A stretch of 64,000 bases of DNA from BOG-908 sp965198915 (GCA_965198915.1 CBDAQC010000002.1:1736001-1800000); one strand, 5' to 3'; positions 34,082 through 42,905 are shown, counted from the first letter of the stretch. Translations and numbers: made by a program. Notes: generated by a model not told the origin, from the sequence alone.

Positions 34082-35356
34082 ATGAGCAAACTGCGCGCTG
34101 CGTGGACGGTGACGATGCTGGCAACTGCCATCAGCCAGGGCGCGGCCGCTTCCGGCGATCCAGGACAGCGAGTTCTTGCAACGCCTGCCGGCGAGATCGT
34201 GACGCCTGGTTCCAGCCTGGAACGGCCCGAGGATCTGGGCCGCGCCGCCCACACCAACGTCCACCTGTTCCGCCCTGCACGGCTTGGCGCGCTGACTGTC
34301 GATGTCGGCAATGTCGGCGAGACGCCGGCTTCGCTCGCCTGCCTATACGGGGTGGCGCCGCCCGTGCCGGGCTGCAACCCGCAGAGTGTCACGAAGGTGG
34401 CGAAAGGCGGCAGCCGGGCCATCGCCATCGTGGACGCCTACGACTTCCCGACCGCCGTGTCCGACCTTGCCGCCTTCAGCGCCCAGTACGGCTTGCCACC
34501 GGTCACCGCGGCCAATTTCACGGTGGTCTATGCGTCCGGCACGCAGCCGATCGCGGACCCGTCCGGCGGATGGGCGCTGGAAGCCGCACTGGATATCGAA
34601 ATGGCGCATGCGCTAGCACCCGGCGCCCGCGTGATCCTCGTCGAAGCCGCATCGAACAGCTATGTCGACCTGTTCGCGGCCGAGCAGGTTGCGGCACAGC
34701 TCGTGTCCGACGCCGGCGGCGGCGAGGTCTCCAATAGCTGGTCAGGCGGCGAATTCTCCGGCGAGATGCAGGTGGCACCGGCGTTCAGCGGCACGAATGT
34801 CGTGTTCTTCGCCTCGGCAGGCGACAGTTCGGGCACAGGCGTGCCGTCCGCGCTGCCGAACGTGATCTCGGTTGGCGGCACCACGATCAACCGCGACGCG
34901 TCCGGCAATTTCATCAGCCAGACCACCTGGGCCAACACCGGCGGCGGCCTAAGCCCGTTCGTGACCGCGCCGGCATTCCAGCAACCCGTCACCTCCGTAG
35001 TGGGCGCGATGCGCGGCACGCCGGACGTGGCGCTGGTGGCCAACCCCGCTTCGGGCGTCTGGGTGTACGACACCACGCCGTATAACGGCGACACGATGAA
35101 ATGGGTCATCGTAGGCGGCACCAGCGTGGCCAGCCCGGCGGTTGCCGCGCTGGTGAACAACGCCGGCGCATTCCGGGCGTCCACGGCCGCACAGTTGCGC
35201 GCGATGTATGCGAACAGGGCGCTCGCCACGCATTTCACAGACATCACCGCGGGTAGCTGTCCCAACGCGGCCAGCGGCACGGCTTCGGTCGGCTACGATC
35301 TATGCACCGGGATCGGCACCCCGATCGGCCGTTACGGAAGGAAGCCGGCCAATTGA
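34082..35356 (+). CDS. Secreted sedolisin-type serine protease (S53)
   Basis: Exported protein of 424 residues with a signal peptide (RAAWTVTMLATAISQGAA). The S53 fold is visible: GGSRAIAIVDAYDFPTAVSD, then WALEAALDIEMAHALAPGA, which supplies the catalytic Glu and Asp, then FFASAGDSSG, and GGTSVASPAVAALVNNAG with the nucleophilic serine of the SGTS-type motif. The C-terminal DITAGSC...YDLCTGIGTP resembles the calcium site. Sedolisins usually work at acid pH, which fits an acidophilic host. The pro-region is much shorter than in secreted sedolisins such as kumamolisin, an oddity. AGGG precedes the start, and a strong hairpin follows the stop. Confidence 0.9.
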   Translation: MSKLRAAWTVTMLATAISQGAAASGDPGQRVLATPAGEIVTPGSSLERPEDLGRAAHTNVHLFRPARLGALTVDVGNVGETPASLACLYGVAPPVPGCNPQSVTKVAKGGSRAIAIVDAYDFPTAVSDLAAFSAQYGLPPVTAANFTVVYASGTQPIADPSGGWALEAALDIEMAHALAPGARVILVEAASNSYVDLFAAEQVAAQLVSDAGGGEVSNSWSGGEFSGEMQVAPAFSGTNVVFFASAGDSSGTGVPSALPNVISVGGTTINRDASGNFISQTTWANTGGGLSPFVTAPAFQQPVTSVVGAMRGTPDVALVANPASGVWVYDTTPYNGDTMKWVIVGGTSVASPAVAALVNNAGAFRASTAAQLRAMYANRALATHFTDITAGSCPNAASGTASVGYDLCTGIGTPIGRYGRKPAN

Positions 35357-35362
35357 CATGAT

Positions 35363-35393
35363 GGCGGCGCAGTCGGGGGGAGACTGCGCCGCC
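35363..35393 (+). terminator. Strong hairpin terminator of the sedolisin gene
   Basis: Perfect 12-bp stem GGCGGCGCAGTC/GACTGCGCCGCC around the loop GGGGGGA, starting 7 bases after the TGA stop. Only TT follows the stem, so a fully intrinsic terminator is not certain. Confidence 0.75.
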
Positions 35394-35601
35394 TTGCGAC
35401 ACCGGCCGTCAGCGCGGGGGGGAGTGCGCCTCGTCCTGGTGTCCAACCACATATTGCGCTCGACGAGCGCGGTGCAACTACCCGGTCCTAGACTCACGAA
35501 GGTGTGCTACTACACTTGCGTGACACGCATTTGTCACACCCTACCCCGCAAAGCGCCTCATACAAAGTAGATACGCGCGCCCGCGTCCGCCTCCCGCGAC
35601 T
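35394..35601. other. Gap between convergent sedolisin and dnaJ genes
   Basis: No gene seen. The only notable item is GTGACA-CGCATT-TGTCAC at 35520-35537, a 6-bp dyad resembling a Crp/Fnr-type half-site pair but off consensus and in a convergent gap. Confidence 0.4.
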
Positions 35602-35660
35602 GCGGACCAAAAGCTTTTTGCTTCTTTTTCTCGAAAAAGAAGACTTTGCTTCCTTCTTAC
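35602..35660 (-). repeat. AT-rich hairpin arm (family 1), single copy
   Basis: Reverse-oriented arm: CAAAAGCTTTTTG, then CTTCTTTTTCTCGAAAAAGAAG, then ACTTTGCTTCC. It lies 3' of dnaJ and the sedolisin gene in a convergent gap. Confidence 0.85.
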
Positions 35661-35694
35661 GCCACCCGTGCGCGTCAGTCCTGCAAGACAGAAG

Positions 35695-36828
35695 CTAATC
35701 CCGCCCCGCCAGGAACTCCTTCATCTTGGCGAAGAACCCCTCATGCTCCGGGCTGCCCTTGGTGTGTGACTTCGCCTCCGCCTCGAACTCCTCAAGCAGC
35801 TCGCGCTGCCGCCGAGTAAGGTGCTGCGGCGTCTCCACCTTGGCCTGCACGACCATGTCCCCGCGCGCCGCGCTGCGCAGCACGGAAAAACCGCGGCCGC
35901 GCAGGCGGAACTGCGCGCCTGCCTGGGTGCCGGCCGGGATACGCACTTTCTGCGTCGTGCCGTCGATGGCCGGGACCTCGATCTCGTCGCCCAACGCCGC
36001 CTGGCTGAGGCGCAGGGGAACCTCGCAGAAGATGTGCGCACCCTCGCGGTGGAACAGCGCGTGCTGGCGTATCGCCACATGGACGTAAAGATCGCCGTTC
36101 GGCGCGCCCTGCCCGCCCGCCTCGCCCTCGCCCTGAATGCGTATGCGGGTGCCGTCCTCCACGCCGGGCGGTATGGTCACCTGCAAGGTGCGTTCGCGCT
36201 GTACTGTGCCGGCGCCCTGGCAAACGCGGCACGGGTTACGCACTACCCGCCCGGCGCCGCCGCAGGTGGGGCAGGTGCGCTCGATCAGGAAGAAGCCTTG
36301 CTGGGCACGCACCTTGCCTGCGCCATTGCAGGTGGAGCACGTCTCGGCGGCTGCCTTGCCGTCCGATGAGCCGGTGCCGCGGCACGCCTCGCAGGTGACG
36401 CGCGTGGGCACACGGACGGGAGTCTTGGTGCCTGCGAAGGCCTGCGCCAGATCGATTTCGACCTGAACCTGGACGTCGGCGCCGGTGCGCGTGCGGCTGC
36501 GCCCGCCGCCGCGTCCGGTGAAGTCACCGAACATCTGGTCGAAGATGTCGCCCAGGCCGCCGGCGCCGGAAAAGTCAAACCCGCCCGGCGCGCCGCCGCC
36601 TTGCTCGAAGGCTGCGTGGCCGAAGCGATCATAGGCTGCGCGCTTCTGGTCGTCCTTCAGTACTTCGTAGGCTTCGGAGACGATCTTGAACTGCGCTTCC
36701 GCCGACTTGTCGCCCGGGTTGCGGTCCGGGTGATACTTCATGGCGAGCTTGCGATAGGCCTTTTTCAGGTCCTCCGCGCTGCAGTCTTTGGCGACCTCCA
36801 GGGTCGTGTAGTAATCTGGCTTTGCCAT
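35695..36828 (-). CDS. dnaJ: Chaperone protein DnaJ
   Basis: Hsp40 co-chaperone of 377 residues that stimulates DnaK ATPase. The J-domain has the HPD motif in KYHPDRNPGD. A Gly/Phe-rich linker follows (GGGAPGGFDFSGAGG). Four zinc-binding CxxCxGxG repeats appear in order: CEACRGTG, CSTCNGAG, CPTCGGAG, CRVCQGAG. The C-terminal beta domains bind client protein. Start at 36828 gives MAKPDYYTTLEV. It is downstream of dnaK on the same strand across a 172-bp repeat-filled gap, so it may be read through from the dnaK promoter. Confidence 0.97.
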   Translation of the reverse strand: MAKPDYYTTLEVAKDCSAEDLKKAYRKLAMKYHPDRNPGDKSAEAQFKIVSEAYEVLKDDQKRAAYDRFGHAAFEQGGGAPGGFDFSGAGGLGDIFDQMFGDFTGRGGGRSRTRTGADVQVQVEIDLAQAFAGTKTPVRVPTRVTCEACRGTGSSDGKAAAETCSTCNGAGKVRAQQGFFLIERTCPTCGGAGRVVRNPCRVCQGAGTVQRERTLQVTIPPGVEDGTRIRIQGEGEAGGQGAPNGDLYVHVAIRQHALFHREGAHIFCEVPLRLSQAALGDEIEVPAIDGTTQKVRIPAGTQAGAQFRLRGRGFSVLRSAARGDMVVQAKVETPQHLTRRQRELLEEFEAEAKSHTKGSPEHEGFFAKMKEFLAGRD

Positions 36829-36840
36829 CAAAACATCCAA

Positions 36841-36998
36841 AGGCCAGGGGCGTCGTGCATATCACGCTTTCGCGTGACTCCCCTGGACCCTGCTGGAGCC
36901 TTGGCCCCAGACCCCGGGCTTCGCCCCCCAGCGTGAGAGGGGCGAAGCTCAGGGGTCTGGGGCCAAGGCCCCAGCGGGGTCTGGGGCAGAGCCCCAGC
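36841..36998. repeat. GC-rich hairpin repeats (family 2) between dnaK and dnaJ
   Basis: A chain of inverted repeats including GGGGCGAAGC/GCTTCGCCCC, CTGGGGCC/GGCCCCAG and GGGGTC...GACCCC, ending CTGGGGCAGAGCCCCAG. It is related to the units at 1225, 48300, 54255 and 60674. It may set the dnaK:dnaJ ratio by partial termination or transcript processing. Confidence 0.75.
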
Positions 36999-37000
36999 GC

Positions 37001-38905
37001 TTACGCTGACTTCTTCTTGCTCTCGTCGAGCTCTTCGAACTCGGCGTCGACCACGTTGTCGCCGCCGGCCGCCGGCGCCTCAGGTGCGGCGGATGCCGCC
37101 TGCTCCGCCTTGTAGACATGCTCGCCGATCTTCATCGCCGCCTGCGTCAGCCGGTCGCTTGCCGTCTTAAGCGCTTCGGCGTCCGAGCCCTCCATCGCCG
37201 ATTTGACCGCCGCCACCGCGGACTCCGCCTCGGTGCGATCGGCCGCCGGCATCTTGTCGCCATGCTCCTTCAGGTTCTTCTCAACCTGGTGGACCATCGC
37301 TTCGGCCTGGTTGCGCGCCTCGACCATCTCGCGCTTCTTCTTGTCCGCCTCGGCATTCGCCTCGGCATCGCGCACCATCTTCTCGATGTCGGCGTCCGAC
37401 AGCCCGCCGCTGGCCTGGATGCGTATCTGCTGCTCCTTGCCGGTGGCCTTGTCGCGCGCGCTGACGCTGACGATGCCGTTGGCATCGATGTCGAACGTCA
37501 CCTCGATCTGCGGCATTCCGCGCGGTGCCGGAGGGATACCCACCAGGTCGAACTGGCCAAGCATCTTGTTGTCGGCCGCCATCTCGCGCTCGCCCTGGAA
37601 CACCTTGATGGTCACGGCACCCTGGTTGTCGTCCGCCGTCGAGAAGATCTGGCTCTTCTTGGTGGGGATCGTGGTGTTGCGGTCGATCAGCCGGGTGAAC
37701 ACGCCGCCCAGCGTCTCGATGCCTAGGCTCAGCGGCGTCACGTCCAGCAGCAGCACGTCCTTCACGTCGCCGCGCAGCACCGCACCCTGGATGCCGGCGC
37801 CGATCGCCACCACCTCGTCAGGATTCACGTTGCGGGCCGGGTCACGGCCGAAGAACGCCTTCACCGCCTCGATCACCTTGGGCATGCGCGTCATGCCGCC
37901 CACCAGGATGACCTCGTTGATGTCGGAGGCAGACACGCCCGCATCCTTCAGCGCGGCGCGGCAGGGATCCATCGTGCGGGTGATCAGGTCGTCGACCAGG
38001 CTCTCCAGCTTCGCGCGGCTCAGCTTCATCACCAGGTGCTTCGGCCCGGAGGCGTCGGCGGTGATGAACGGCAGGTTGATCTCGGTCTCCTTCGACGAGG
38101 ACAGCTCGATCTTCGCCTTCTCGGCGGCTTCCTTCAGGCGCTGCAGCGCCAGCTTGTCGGTGCGCAGGTCGATACCCTGGTCGCGCTTGAACTCGCTCGC
38201 CAGGTAGTCGATCACGCGGGCGTCGAAGTCCTCGCCGCCCAGGAACGTGTCGCCGTTGGTGGACTTCACCTCGAACACGCCGTCGCCGATTTCCAGAATG
38301 GACACGTCGAACGTGCCGCCGCCCAGGTCATAGACTGCGATCGTGCCGCCGTTCTTCTTGTCCATGCCGTAGGCCAGCGCGGCGGCTGTCGGCTCGTTGA
38401 TGATGCGCAGCACTTCCAGGCCGGCGATGCGGCCGGCGTCCTTGGTCGCCTGGCGCTGCGCATCGTTGAAATAGGCGGGCACGGTGATGACCGCCTGGGT
38501 CACCTTCTCGCCGAGATAGGCCTCCGCCGTCTCCTTCATCTTGCCCAAGATGTCGGCGCTGATCTTGCCTGGGGCATACTTCTCGCCGCGGGCTTCCACC
38601 CACGCGTCGCCGTTATCGGCGCGGACGATCTTGTAGGGAACGAGGTCACGATCCTTGGCGACGAGCGGGTCGTCATAGCGACGCCCGATAAGGCGCTTGA
38701 CCGCATACAGCGTGTTGGCCGGGTTGGTCACCGCCTGCCGCTTGGCGGCCTGGCCCACCAGTCGCTCGCCGGACTCGGTGAACGCCACCATGCTGGGGGT
38801 AGTGCGGGCACCCTCGCTATTCTCGATCACATGGACGTCGCCGGATTCCATGATCGCCACGCACGAATTGGTCGTGCCCAGGTCGATACCGATCACCTTG
38901 CTCAT
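37001..38905 (-). CDS. dnaK: Chaperone protein DnaK (Hsp70)
   Basis: Hsp70 of 634 residues. The ATPase domain starts MSKVIGIDLGTTNSCVAIME and includes VPAYFNDAQRQATKDAG, IAVYDLGGGTFDVSIL and ILVGGMTRMPKV. The linker region DVLLLDVTPLSLGIET leads to the peptide-binding domain and a helical lid. The C-terminal tail is acidic with DAEFEELDES followed by lysines. It binds hydrophobic segments of unfolded proteins with DnaJ and GrpE. Start 38905 is the only one leaving the phosphate loop at the N-terminus. A heat-shock-like promoter lies upstream. Confidence 0.98.
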   Translation of the reverse strand: MSKVIGIDLGTTNSCVAIMESGDVHVIENSEGARTTPSMVAFTESGERLVGQAAKRQAVTNPANTLYAVKRLIGRRYDDPLVAKDRDLVPYKIVRADNGDAWVEARGEKYAPGKISADILGKMKETAEAYLGEKVTQAVITVPAYFNDAQRQATKDAGRIAGLEVLRIINEPTAAALAYGMDKKNGGTIAVYDLGGGTFDVSILEIGDGVFEVKSTNGDTFLGGEDFDARVIDYLASEFKRDQGIDLRTDKLALQRLKEAAEKAKIELSSSKETEINLPFITADASGPKHLVMKLSRAKLESLVDDLITRTMDPCRAALKDAGVSASDINEVILVGGMTRMPKVIEAVKAFFGRDPARNVNPDEVVAIGAGIQGAVLRGDVKDVLLLDVTPLSLGIETLGGVFTRLIDRNTTIPTKKSQIFSTADDNQGAVTIKVFQGEREMAADNKMLGQFDLVGIPPAPRGMPQIEVTFDIDANGIVSVSARDKATGKEQQIRIQASGGLSDADIEKMVRDAEANAEADKKKREMVEARNQAEAMVHQVEKNLKEHGDKMPAADRTEAESAVAAVKSAMEGSDAEALKTASDRLTQAAMKIGEHVYKAEQAASAAPEAPAAGGDNVVDAEFEELDESKKKSA

Positions 38906-38982
38906 ACGCGAAAAACTCCTGTTCAGCGGCCGGGTGCGGCCCGAAGCACCGCACGCGGCCCTCACTCTCGATGTTGCCGGAT

Positions 38983-39009
38983 GTATTGAGCAGCCCGGCC
39001 CAACACAAG
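38983..39009 (-). promoter_or_regulatory. Candidate RpoH (sigma-32) promoter of dnaK
   Basis: On the minus strand CTTG (39009-39006) is followed after 17 bases by CAATAC (38988-38983). This approaches the alphaproteobacterial heat-shock pattern of a CTTG -35 box and a CYTAT-like -10 box. It lies about 75 bases before the dnaK start. The -10 match is imperfect. Confidence 0.45.
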
Positions 39010-39168
39010 GGGCAGACTACCGGCGAACGCTGTCCGTTACAAGAACATAGCACGAACATTTTGCTGCCCAGGTGGTTGAACGGCGAGTAATTTGTCGAGC
39101 CTGAAGCCGGCCCTGCCGCAAGGCCGGAACAACGCCCGCCAATACTGTGCCGCAGGGAGAAATTTGCG

Positions 39169-40926
39169 ATGTCGTTTCGCGAGCAGAAGACCTTTGCCTG
39201 TGCTCCGGGCCTGGCCGCCCTGCTGGCCGCCACGTGCCTCACGCCGCCGGCGCGCGCGCAGACCAGCTTCATAGCGCCGGACGGGCATAACCGTTATCCG
39301 GGTGTGACGATCTTCTGCCCGAGCGGCAACGGCGTCACCCCGTGCGTGTTCGGCGGCGGCTCCGGCGGTGGCGGCGGCGCGGTCACGGTCAATCTCGGCA
39401 GCGCCGGTGCGGTATCGGCCAGCAATCGCTTCCCAGTGACGGACCAGGCGCTCGACTCGCTGATCAGCGGCGGGGCGCTCAGTGTCACCGGCTCGGTGGG
39501 CCTGCTCGGCACGCCTTCGGTCAGCCTGGCGGCCGGCACCGCCATCGTGGGCGGCGTCAGCCAGTCAGGGCCGTGGACGGTGTCGCTGGGTTCGGGCGGC
39601 AACACGATCGGCACGGTTGGTCTGGCCACCGGCACCAGCGTGGCGCTTGGCCCCGGCACCAGCCTGATCGGCACGGTCAGCGTCGCGGGGTCGGGCGGCG
39701 CGGTCAGCCAGAGCGGCAGCTGGACCATGGGCCTCACCCCGGGCACGAGCGTCGGCGTGGCCTCGCTGCCCGCCTTGCCTGTCGGCAGCAACGCCATCGG
39801 CACTGTCGGCATCTCCAACTTCCCCGTCGTGCAGCCGGTGTCCGGCAGCGTCAGCCAGGCAGGAAGCTGGACGGTGGGGCTCAGCACCGGCAGCACGGTG
39901 GCGCTGGCCGCCGGCAGCAACATGATCGGCACGGTCACGGTGGCCAACCCCGGCGGCACGGGCGGCGCGGTCAGCGAAAGCGGCAACTGGACGGTCGGCC
40001 TGGCCGCCGGCAGCAACGCCATCGGCACCGTCGGCATCTCCAACTTCCCCGCCGTACAGCCAGTGTCCGGCAGCGTCAGCCAGGCAGGTAGCTGGACAGT
40101 GGGCCTCAGCACCGGCAGCACGCTCGCCGTGTCGTCGCTGCCCACGCTGCCGGCGGGCAGCAACGATATCGGGTTCGTCGATATCAACTCCCTGCCCGCC
40201 CTGCCGGCCGGCAGCAACGCCATCGGAACGGTCGCGGTGTCGAATTTCCCCGGCACAATCACCCTGTCCGCCGGCACCAGCGCCATCGGCACCGTATCAG
40301 TCGCCAACCTGCCCGCCATGCAGCCGGTCTCCGCGGCTTCCCTGCCGCTACCCGCGGGGGCCGCAACCGCCGCCGGCCAGGCCGCCCCGCTGGCGCCGGT
40401 CGCACCCGGCGCCGCCACCGCCACCGCGTCCGTGGTCATGGGCTGCCTGGCCAACACCACGCTGCCCAGCTTCACCGCCGGCCAGCAGGGGGCCGTGGCG
40501 TGCGACACCTCCGGCCACCTCTATGTCGTGACCGTCCCGAGCGCCAACAACGTGCCGACGTACCAGCAGGCAGTCAGCAGCGGCGGCGCCAGCATCTATC
40601 GCGCGATCAACACCGCCGCCTCCGCCATGGCCGCCAACGTGAAATCCAGCACCGGCATGGTGTACGGCTACGAGGCCTGCAACAGCGGCACCGTGTCCGC
40701 CTATCTGCGGCTGTTCGCCCTGGCCACCGCGCCCACGGTCGGCGCCAGCACCCCCGCGATCAGCAAGCTGCTGCCGGCGGGCGCCTGCCAGAGTACATCC
40801 AGCAACGTGGGCCTGGTGTTCGCCTCCGGCATCGCCCTGGACGTCACCTCCGGCAGCATGGCCGACAGCGACACAGCCGCCGTTGCCACGGCCGCCCAGG
40901 TGACCGTGGAAGTCTACTACAAATAA
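39169..40926 (+). CDS. Secreted repeat protein with phage-tail-like C-terminal domain
   Basis: A 585-residue exported protein: signal peptide with hydrophobic APGLAALLAATCL and a PARAQ cleavage site, GGGAG upstream. The middle is a run of beta repeats around AGSNAIGTVGISNFP, VQPVSGSVSQAGSWTVGLS and LPAGSNAIGTV; two 114-base units are almost identical. The C-terminal part (YRAINTAASAMAANVKSSTG, VYGYEACNSGTVSAYLRLF, APTVGASTPAISKLLPAGA) resembles domains at the ends of some phage tail or structural proteins. There are no phage genes around and the signal peptide argues for a cell-surface or secreted role. Possibly a domesticated adhesin. Function unknown. Confidence 0.78.
   Translation: MSFREQKTFACAPGLAALLAATCLTPPARAQTSFIAPDGHNRYPGVTIFCPSGNGVTPCVFGGGSGGGGGAVTVNLGSAGAVSASNRFPVTDQALDSLISGGALSVTGSVGLLGTPSVSLAAGTAIVGGVSQSGPWTVSLGSGGNTIGTVGLATGTSVALGPGTSLIGTVSVAGSGGAVSQSGSWTMGLTPGTSVGVASLPALPVGSNAIGTVGISNFPVVQPVSGSVSQAGSWTVGLSTGSTVALAAGSNMIGTVTVANPGGTGGAVSESGNWTVGLAAGSNAIGTVGISNFPAVQPVSGSVSQAGSWTVGLSTGSTLAVSSLPTLPAGSNDIGFVDINSLPALPAGSNAIGTVAVSNFPGTITLSAGTSAIGTVSVANLPAMQPVSAASLPLPAGAATAAGQAAPLAPVAPGAATATASVVMGCLANTTLPSFTAGQQGAVACDTSGHLYVVTVPSANNVPTYQQAVSSGGASIYRAINTAASAMAANVKSSTGMVYGYEACNSGTVSAYLRLFALATAPTVGASTPAISKLLPAGACQSTSSNVGLVFASGIALDVTSGSMADSDTAAVATAAQVTVEVYYK
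39784..39897 (+). repeat. Tandem-type coding repeat, copy 1 of 2
   Basis: 114 bases that recur at 40009-40122 with seven differences by eye, six of them silent and one changing Val to Ala. The preserved protein unit runs from GSNAIGTVGISNFP through GSVSQAGSWTVGLSTGST. Confidence 0.85.
40009..40122 (+). repeat. Tandem-type coding repeat, copy 2 of 2
   Basis: Partner of 39784-39897 in the same frame, offset by 225 bases. Mostly third-position changes suggest purifying selection on the repeat after duplication. Confidence 0.85.
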
Positions 40927-40974
40927 GGCGCGTCTCAGCGTCTGCTTGGCAGTTTGCCCTTACAGCCATCCGAT

Positions 40975-41020
40975 GGCGATTGCCTATGCTCGGTGCTCGT
41001 GGCCAATGAGACCACTCCGC
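40975..41020. repeat. Family 3 repeat, degenerate inverted copy
   Basis: GGCGATTGCC, GGTGCTC, TGGCC and CCACTCCGC occur in the same order and near-identical spacing as on the minus strand of 20826-20903. It lies 3' of the tail-like repeat protein. Confidence 0.65.
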
Positions 41021-41127
41021 CTCGGCGTGAAACAACCGCCCGCGAAACTCACCACGCAAGCAGACGTCAGAGCCAGGGAAGCGGGCCAGACGGTTGCAGC
41101 AGAACAGACCGAACCTGGCGTCGGAGA

Positions 41128-41165
41128 GACGAAAGTTTTCGCTTCTCTCTTGCAAAAAGAGGGTG
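41128..41165 (-). repeat. Decayed AT-rich hairpin arm (family 1)
   Basis: AAAGTTTTCGCTTCTCTCTTGCAAAAAGAGG follows the arm pattern with the stem partly lost. It lies beside the stop of the 98-residue secreted protein gene. Confidence 0.5.
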
Positions 41166-41178
41166 TCGGCTTGCCTAT

Positions 41179-41475
41179 TCAGGAAGGCGGCTCCTCACGC
41201 GCTGCCCGATGGTGCAGCAGCACGAGCGCCCGCCGCAGCCGCCGTATCCCGCCGCGTATCTCGCCGTTCTCACACATCTCCCGCCCCTCCGCGAGCAGGC
41301 GCTGCACGTCCAGTGACGGGCTACGACGGTCCGCAACCTGGCGGACGAGTTGGGCGCAATAGGCCGGCGTGTCCGTCGTCAGCGCGAAACTGGGCGGCTC
41401 GTCGGCATGGCCACGTCCGGACAGGCCCAAGGATGCTAGCAGCACAGGCACTCTCAGGGCGCGGCGAATCGTCAT
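41179..41475 (-). CDS. Small secreted protein coupled to the histidine kinase gene
   Basis: A 98-residue product with an N-terminal export signal (RRALRVPVLLASLGLSGRG, cleavage near HADE). The mature part has two cysteines (AYCAQL and REMCEN) and ends in an arginine-rich helix LRRALVLLHHRAAREEP. Its ATG overlaps the stop of the upstream histidine kinase (ATGA), so it is translated with the sensor. Not recognised as a known family. A periplasmic modulator of the kinase or a DegP client is an attractive inference, nothing more. Confidence 0.65.
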   Translation of the reverse strand: MTIRRALRVPVLLASLGLSGRGHADEPPSFALTTDTPAYCAQLVRQVADRRSPSLDVQRLLAEGREMCENGEIRGGIRRLRRALVLLHHRAAREEPPS

Positions 41476-42905
41476 ATCTGCACGTCTGATGGCAGCTTCG
41501 CCGTGTCCTCCGCATGGGGCAGGGATGAAGCGCTGTTCATCTGCTGTTGCGCGGGCGACATGGCCGGGATCACCAGCGTGGCGCGCAGGCCGGGATGAGC
41601 ATCCTCCAGCAGCAGCGAGCCCTCGTGCAGCAGCGCCACCGCCTGCACCAGGGCCAGCCCCAGGCCCGATCCTGGCGTGCTGCGGGCGGCCTCGCCGCGG
41701 AAGAAACGTTCGGTGGCGCGCGGCCGGTCCGCCTCCGGAATGCCCGGGCCCTGGTCGGCCACGGACAGGCGTACCTGCCGGTTCACCCGGGTGGCGGCCA
41801 GCGTGATCTGGCCGCCATCGGGCGAGAACTTGATCGCGTTGTCCAGCAGGTTGGCCACTGCCTGCTGCAGCAGGTCGCGGTCGCCCAGTATGGCCAGCGT
41901 GTCCGGCACCTCCAGGCGCAGGCGCAGCCCGCCATGCTCCTCGGCCACCGCGCTGTACAGCTCCGTCAGATCGGCCAGCAACGGCCCCAGATCCACCTCG
42001 GCAAAGGCCGAGCGGCGGGCACCCACCTCTATCTCGGCGATGCGCATCAGTGCGTGAAACACGGCGGTGACGTTGTCCAGGTCGCTGACCGCGCGCTCCA
42101 CGCCGGCACGCAGCTCGCCTTCCGAGCGCGCGTGCAGGGCCGCGTCCTCAAGCCGCGCGCGGGCGCGAGTGATGGGCGTGCGCAGGTCGTGCGCGATGGC
42201 GTTGCTGACCTGGCGCACGCCGTCCATCAGCCGGGCGATGCGTTCCAGCATGGTGTTGATGCTTTCCGCCATGCGGTCGAACTCGTCACCGCGGCCGGAC
42301 CGGCGCACGCGCGGGGTCAGGTCGCCGCCGGCGATCGCCTCCGCGGTGGCCGACACCTCCGCCACCATGCGGCGGAACACGTTGCGTATGACGAACGCGC
42401 CCACGGCGCCCAGCACGGCGATGACCAGCAGCGAGGAGAACAGCGCGTTGGTGAGCAGGCGGCGCAGTTCCACCCGGCCGCGCACGTCTCGGCCCACCAG
42501 CAGATGAAAGCCGCCAGGCAGATCGTAGCGCCGCACGTCGGCCAGGCTGTGGGTGCCGGCGCGCACCACCTGCAATTCGTAGAACACGCCGGGCGTCTCC
42601 ACCTTCGCCGGCCACTGGTTCAAATTGCCGGCCACCCAGCGCTGCAGCGAGTCGGTCACCTCGTAGATCGCGTCGTCATCGACGTTCTCGCCCAGCCGCT
42701 CCTGTATGGTCAGCAGCAGCGCCGGCACGCCGCCTTCTGACCAGCGCTCCACCAGGCCCTGCGCGTCCGCGTTGATGGCGGCCTCCACCTGGCGGTCCAG
42801 CAGGTTGGCGGTGGAGAACCACAGAAAGGCGACCAGCGTCAGCGCGGAGAGCGCGAAGACTATGCCGAAGAGGGTGGCGAAGCGTAGGCTTGCGGAGCGG
42901 ATCAA
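41472..42905 (-). CDS. Two-component sensor histidine kinase (OmpR/EnvZ class)
   Basis: Inner-membrane kinase of 477 residues. First span LFGIVFALSALTLVAFLWF, a periplasmic domain of about 110 residues, second span LLVIAVLGAVGAFVI, HAMP, then the H-box SNAIAHDLRTPITRARAR with His239. The N-box is VANLLDNAIKFSPDGG, and the G boxes are VADQGPGIPEAD and GSGLGLALVQ. All catalytic motifs are intact. The start is uncertain: TTG at 42905 sits at the edge of a hairpin element with no clear ribosome site. The response regulator is upstream, so sensor and regulator form one unit with degP. Confidence 0.93.
   Translation of the reverse strand: MIRSASLRFATLFGIVFALSALTLVAFLWFSTANLLDRQVEAAINADAQGLVERWSEGGVPALLLTIQERLGENVDDDAIYEVTDSLQRWVAGNLNQWPAKVETPGVFYELQVVRAGTHSLADVRRYDLPGGFHLLVGRDVRGRVELRRLLTNALFSSLLVIAVLGAVGAFVIRNVFRRMVAEVSATAEAIAGGDLTPRVRRSGRGDEFDRMAESINTMLERIARLMDGVRQVSNAIAHDLRTPITRARARLEDAALHARSEGELRAGVERAVSDLDNVTAVFHALMRIAEIEVGARRSAFAEVDLGPLLADLTELYSAVAEEHGGLRLRLEVPDTLAILGDRDLLQQAVANLLDNAIKFSPDGGQITLAATRVNRQVRLSVADQGPGIPEADRPRATERFFRGEAARSTPGSGLGLALVQAVALLHEGSLLLEDAHPGLRATLVIPAMSPAQQQMNSASSLPHAEDTAKLPSDVQI

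Noticed and set aside
39169..40926. Prophage remnant around the tail-like repeat protein
   Set aside because: Flanking genes are dnaK and an envelope-stress cluster; no integrase, capsid, terminase or attachment site is visible and the protein has a signal peptide.
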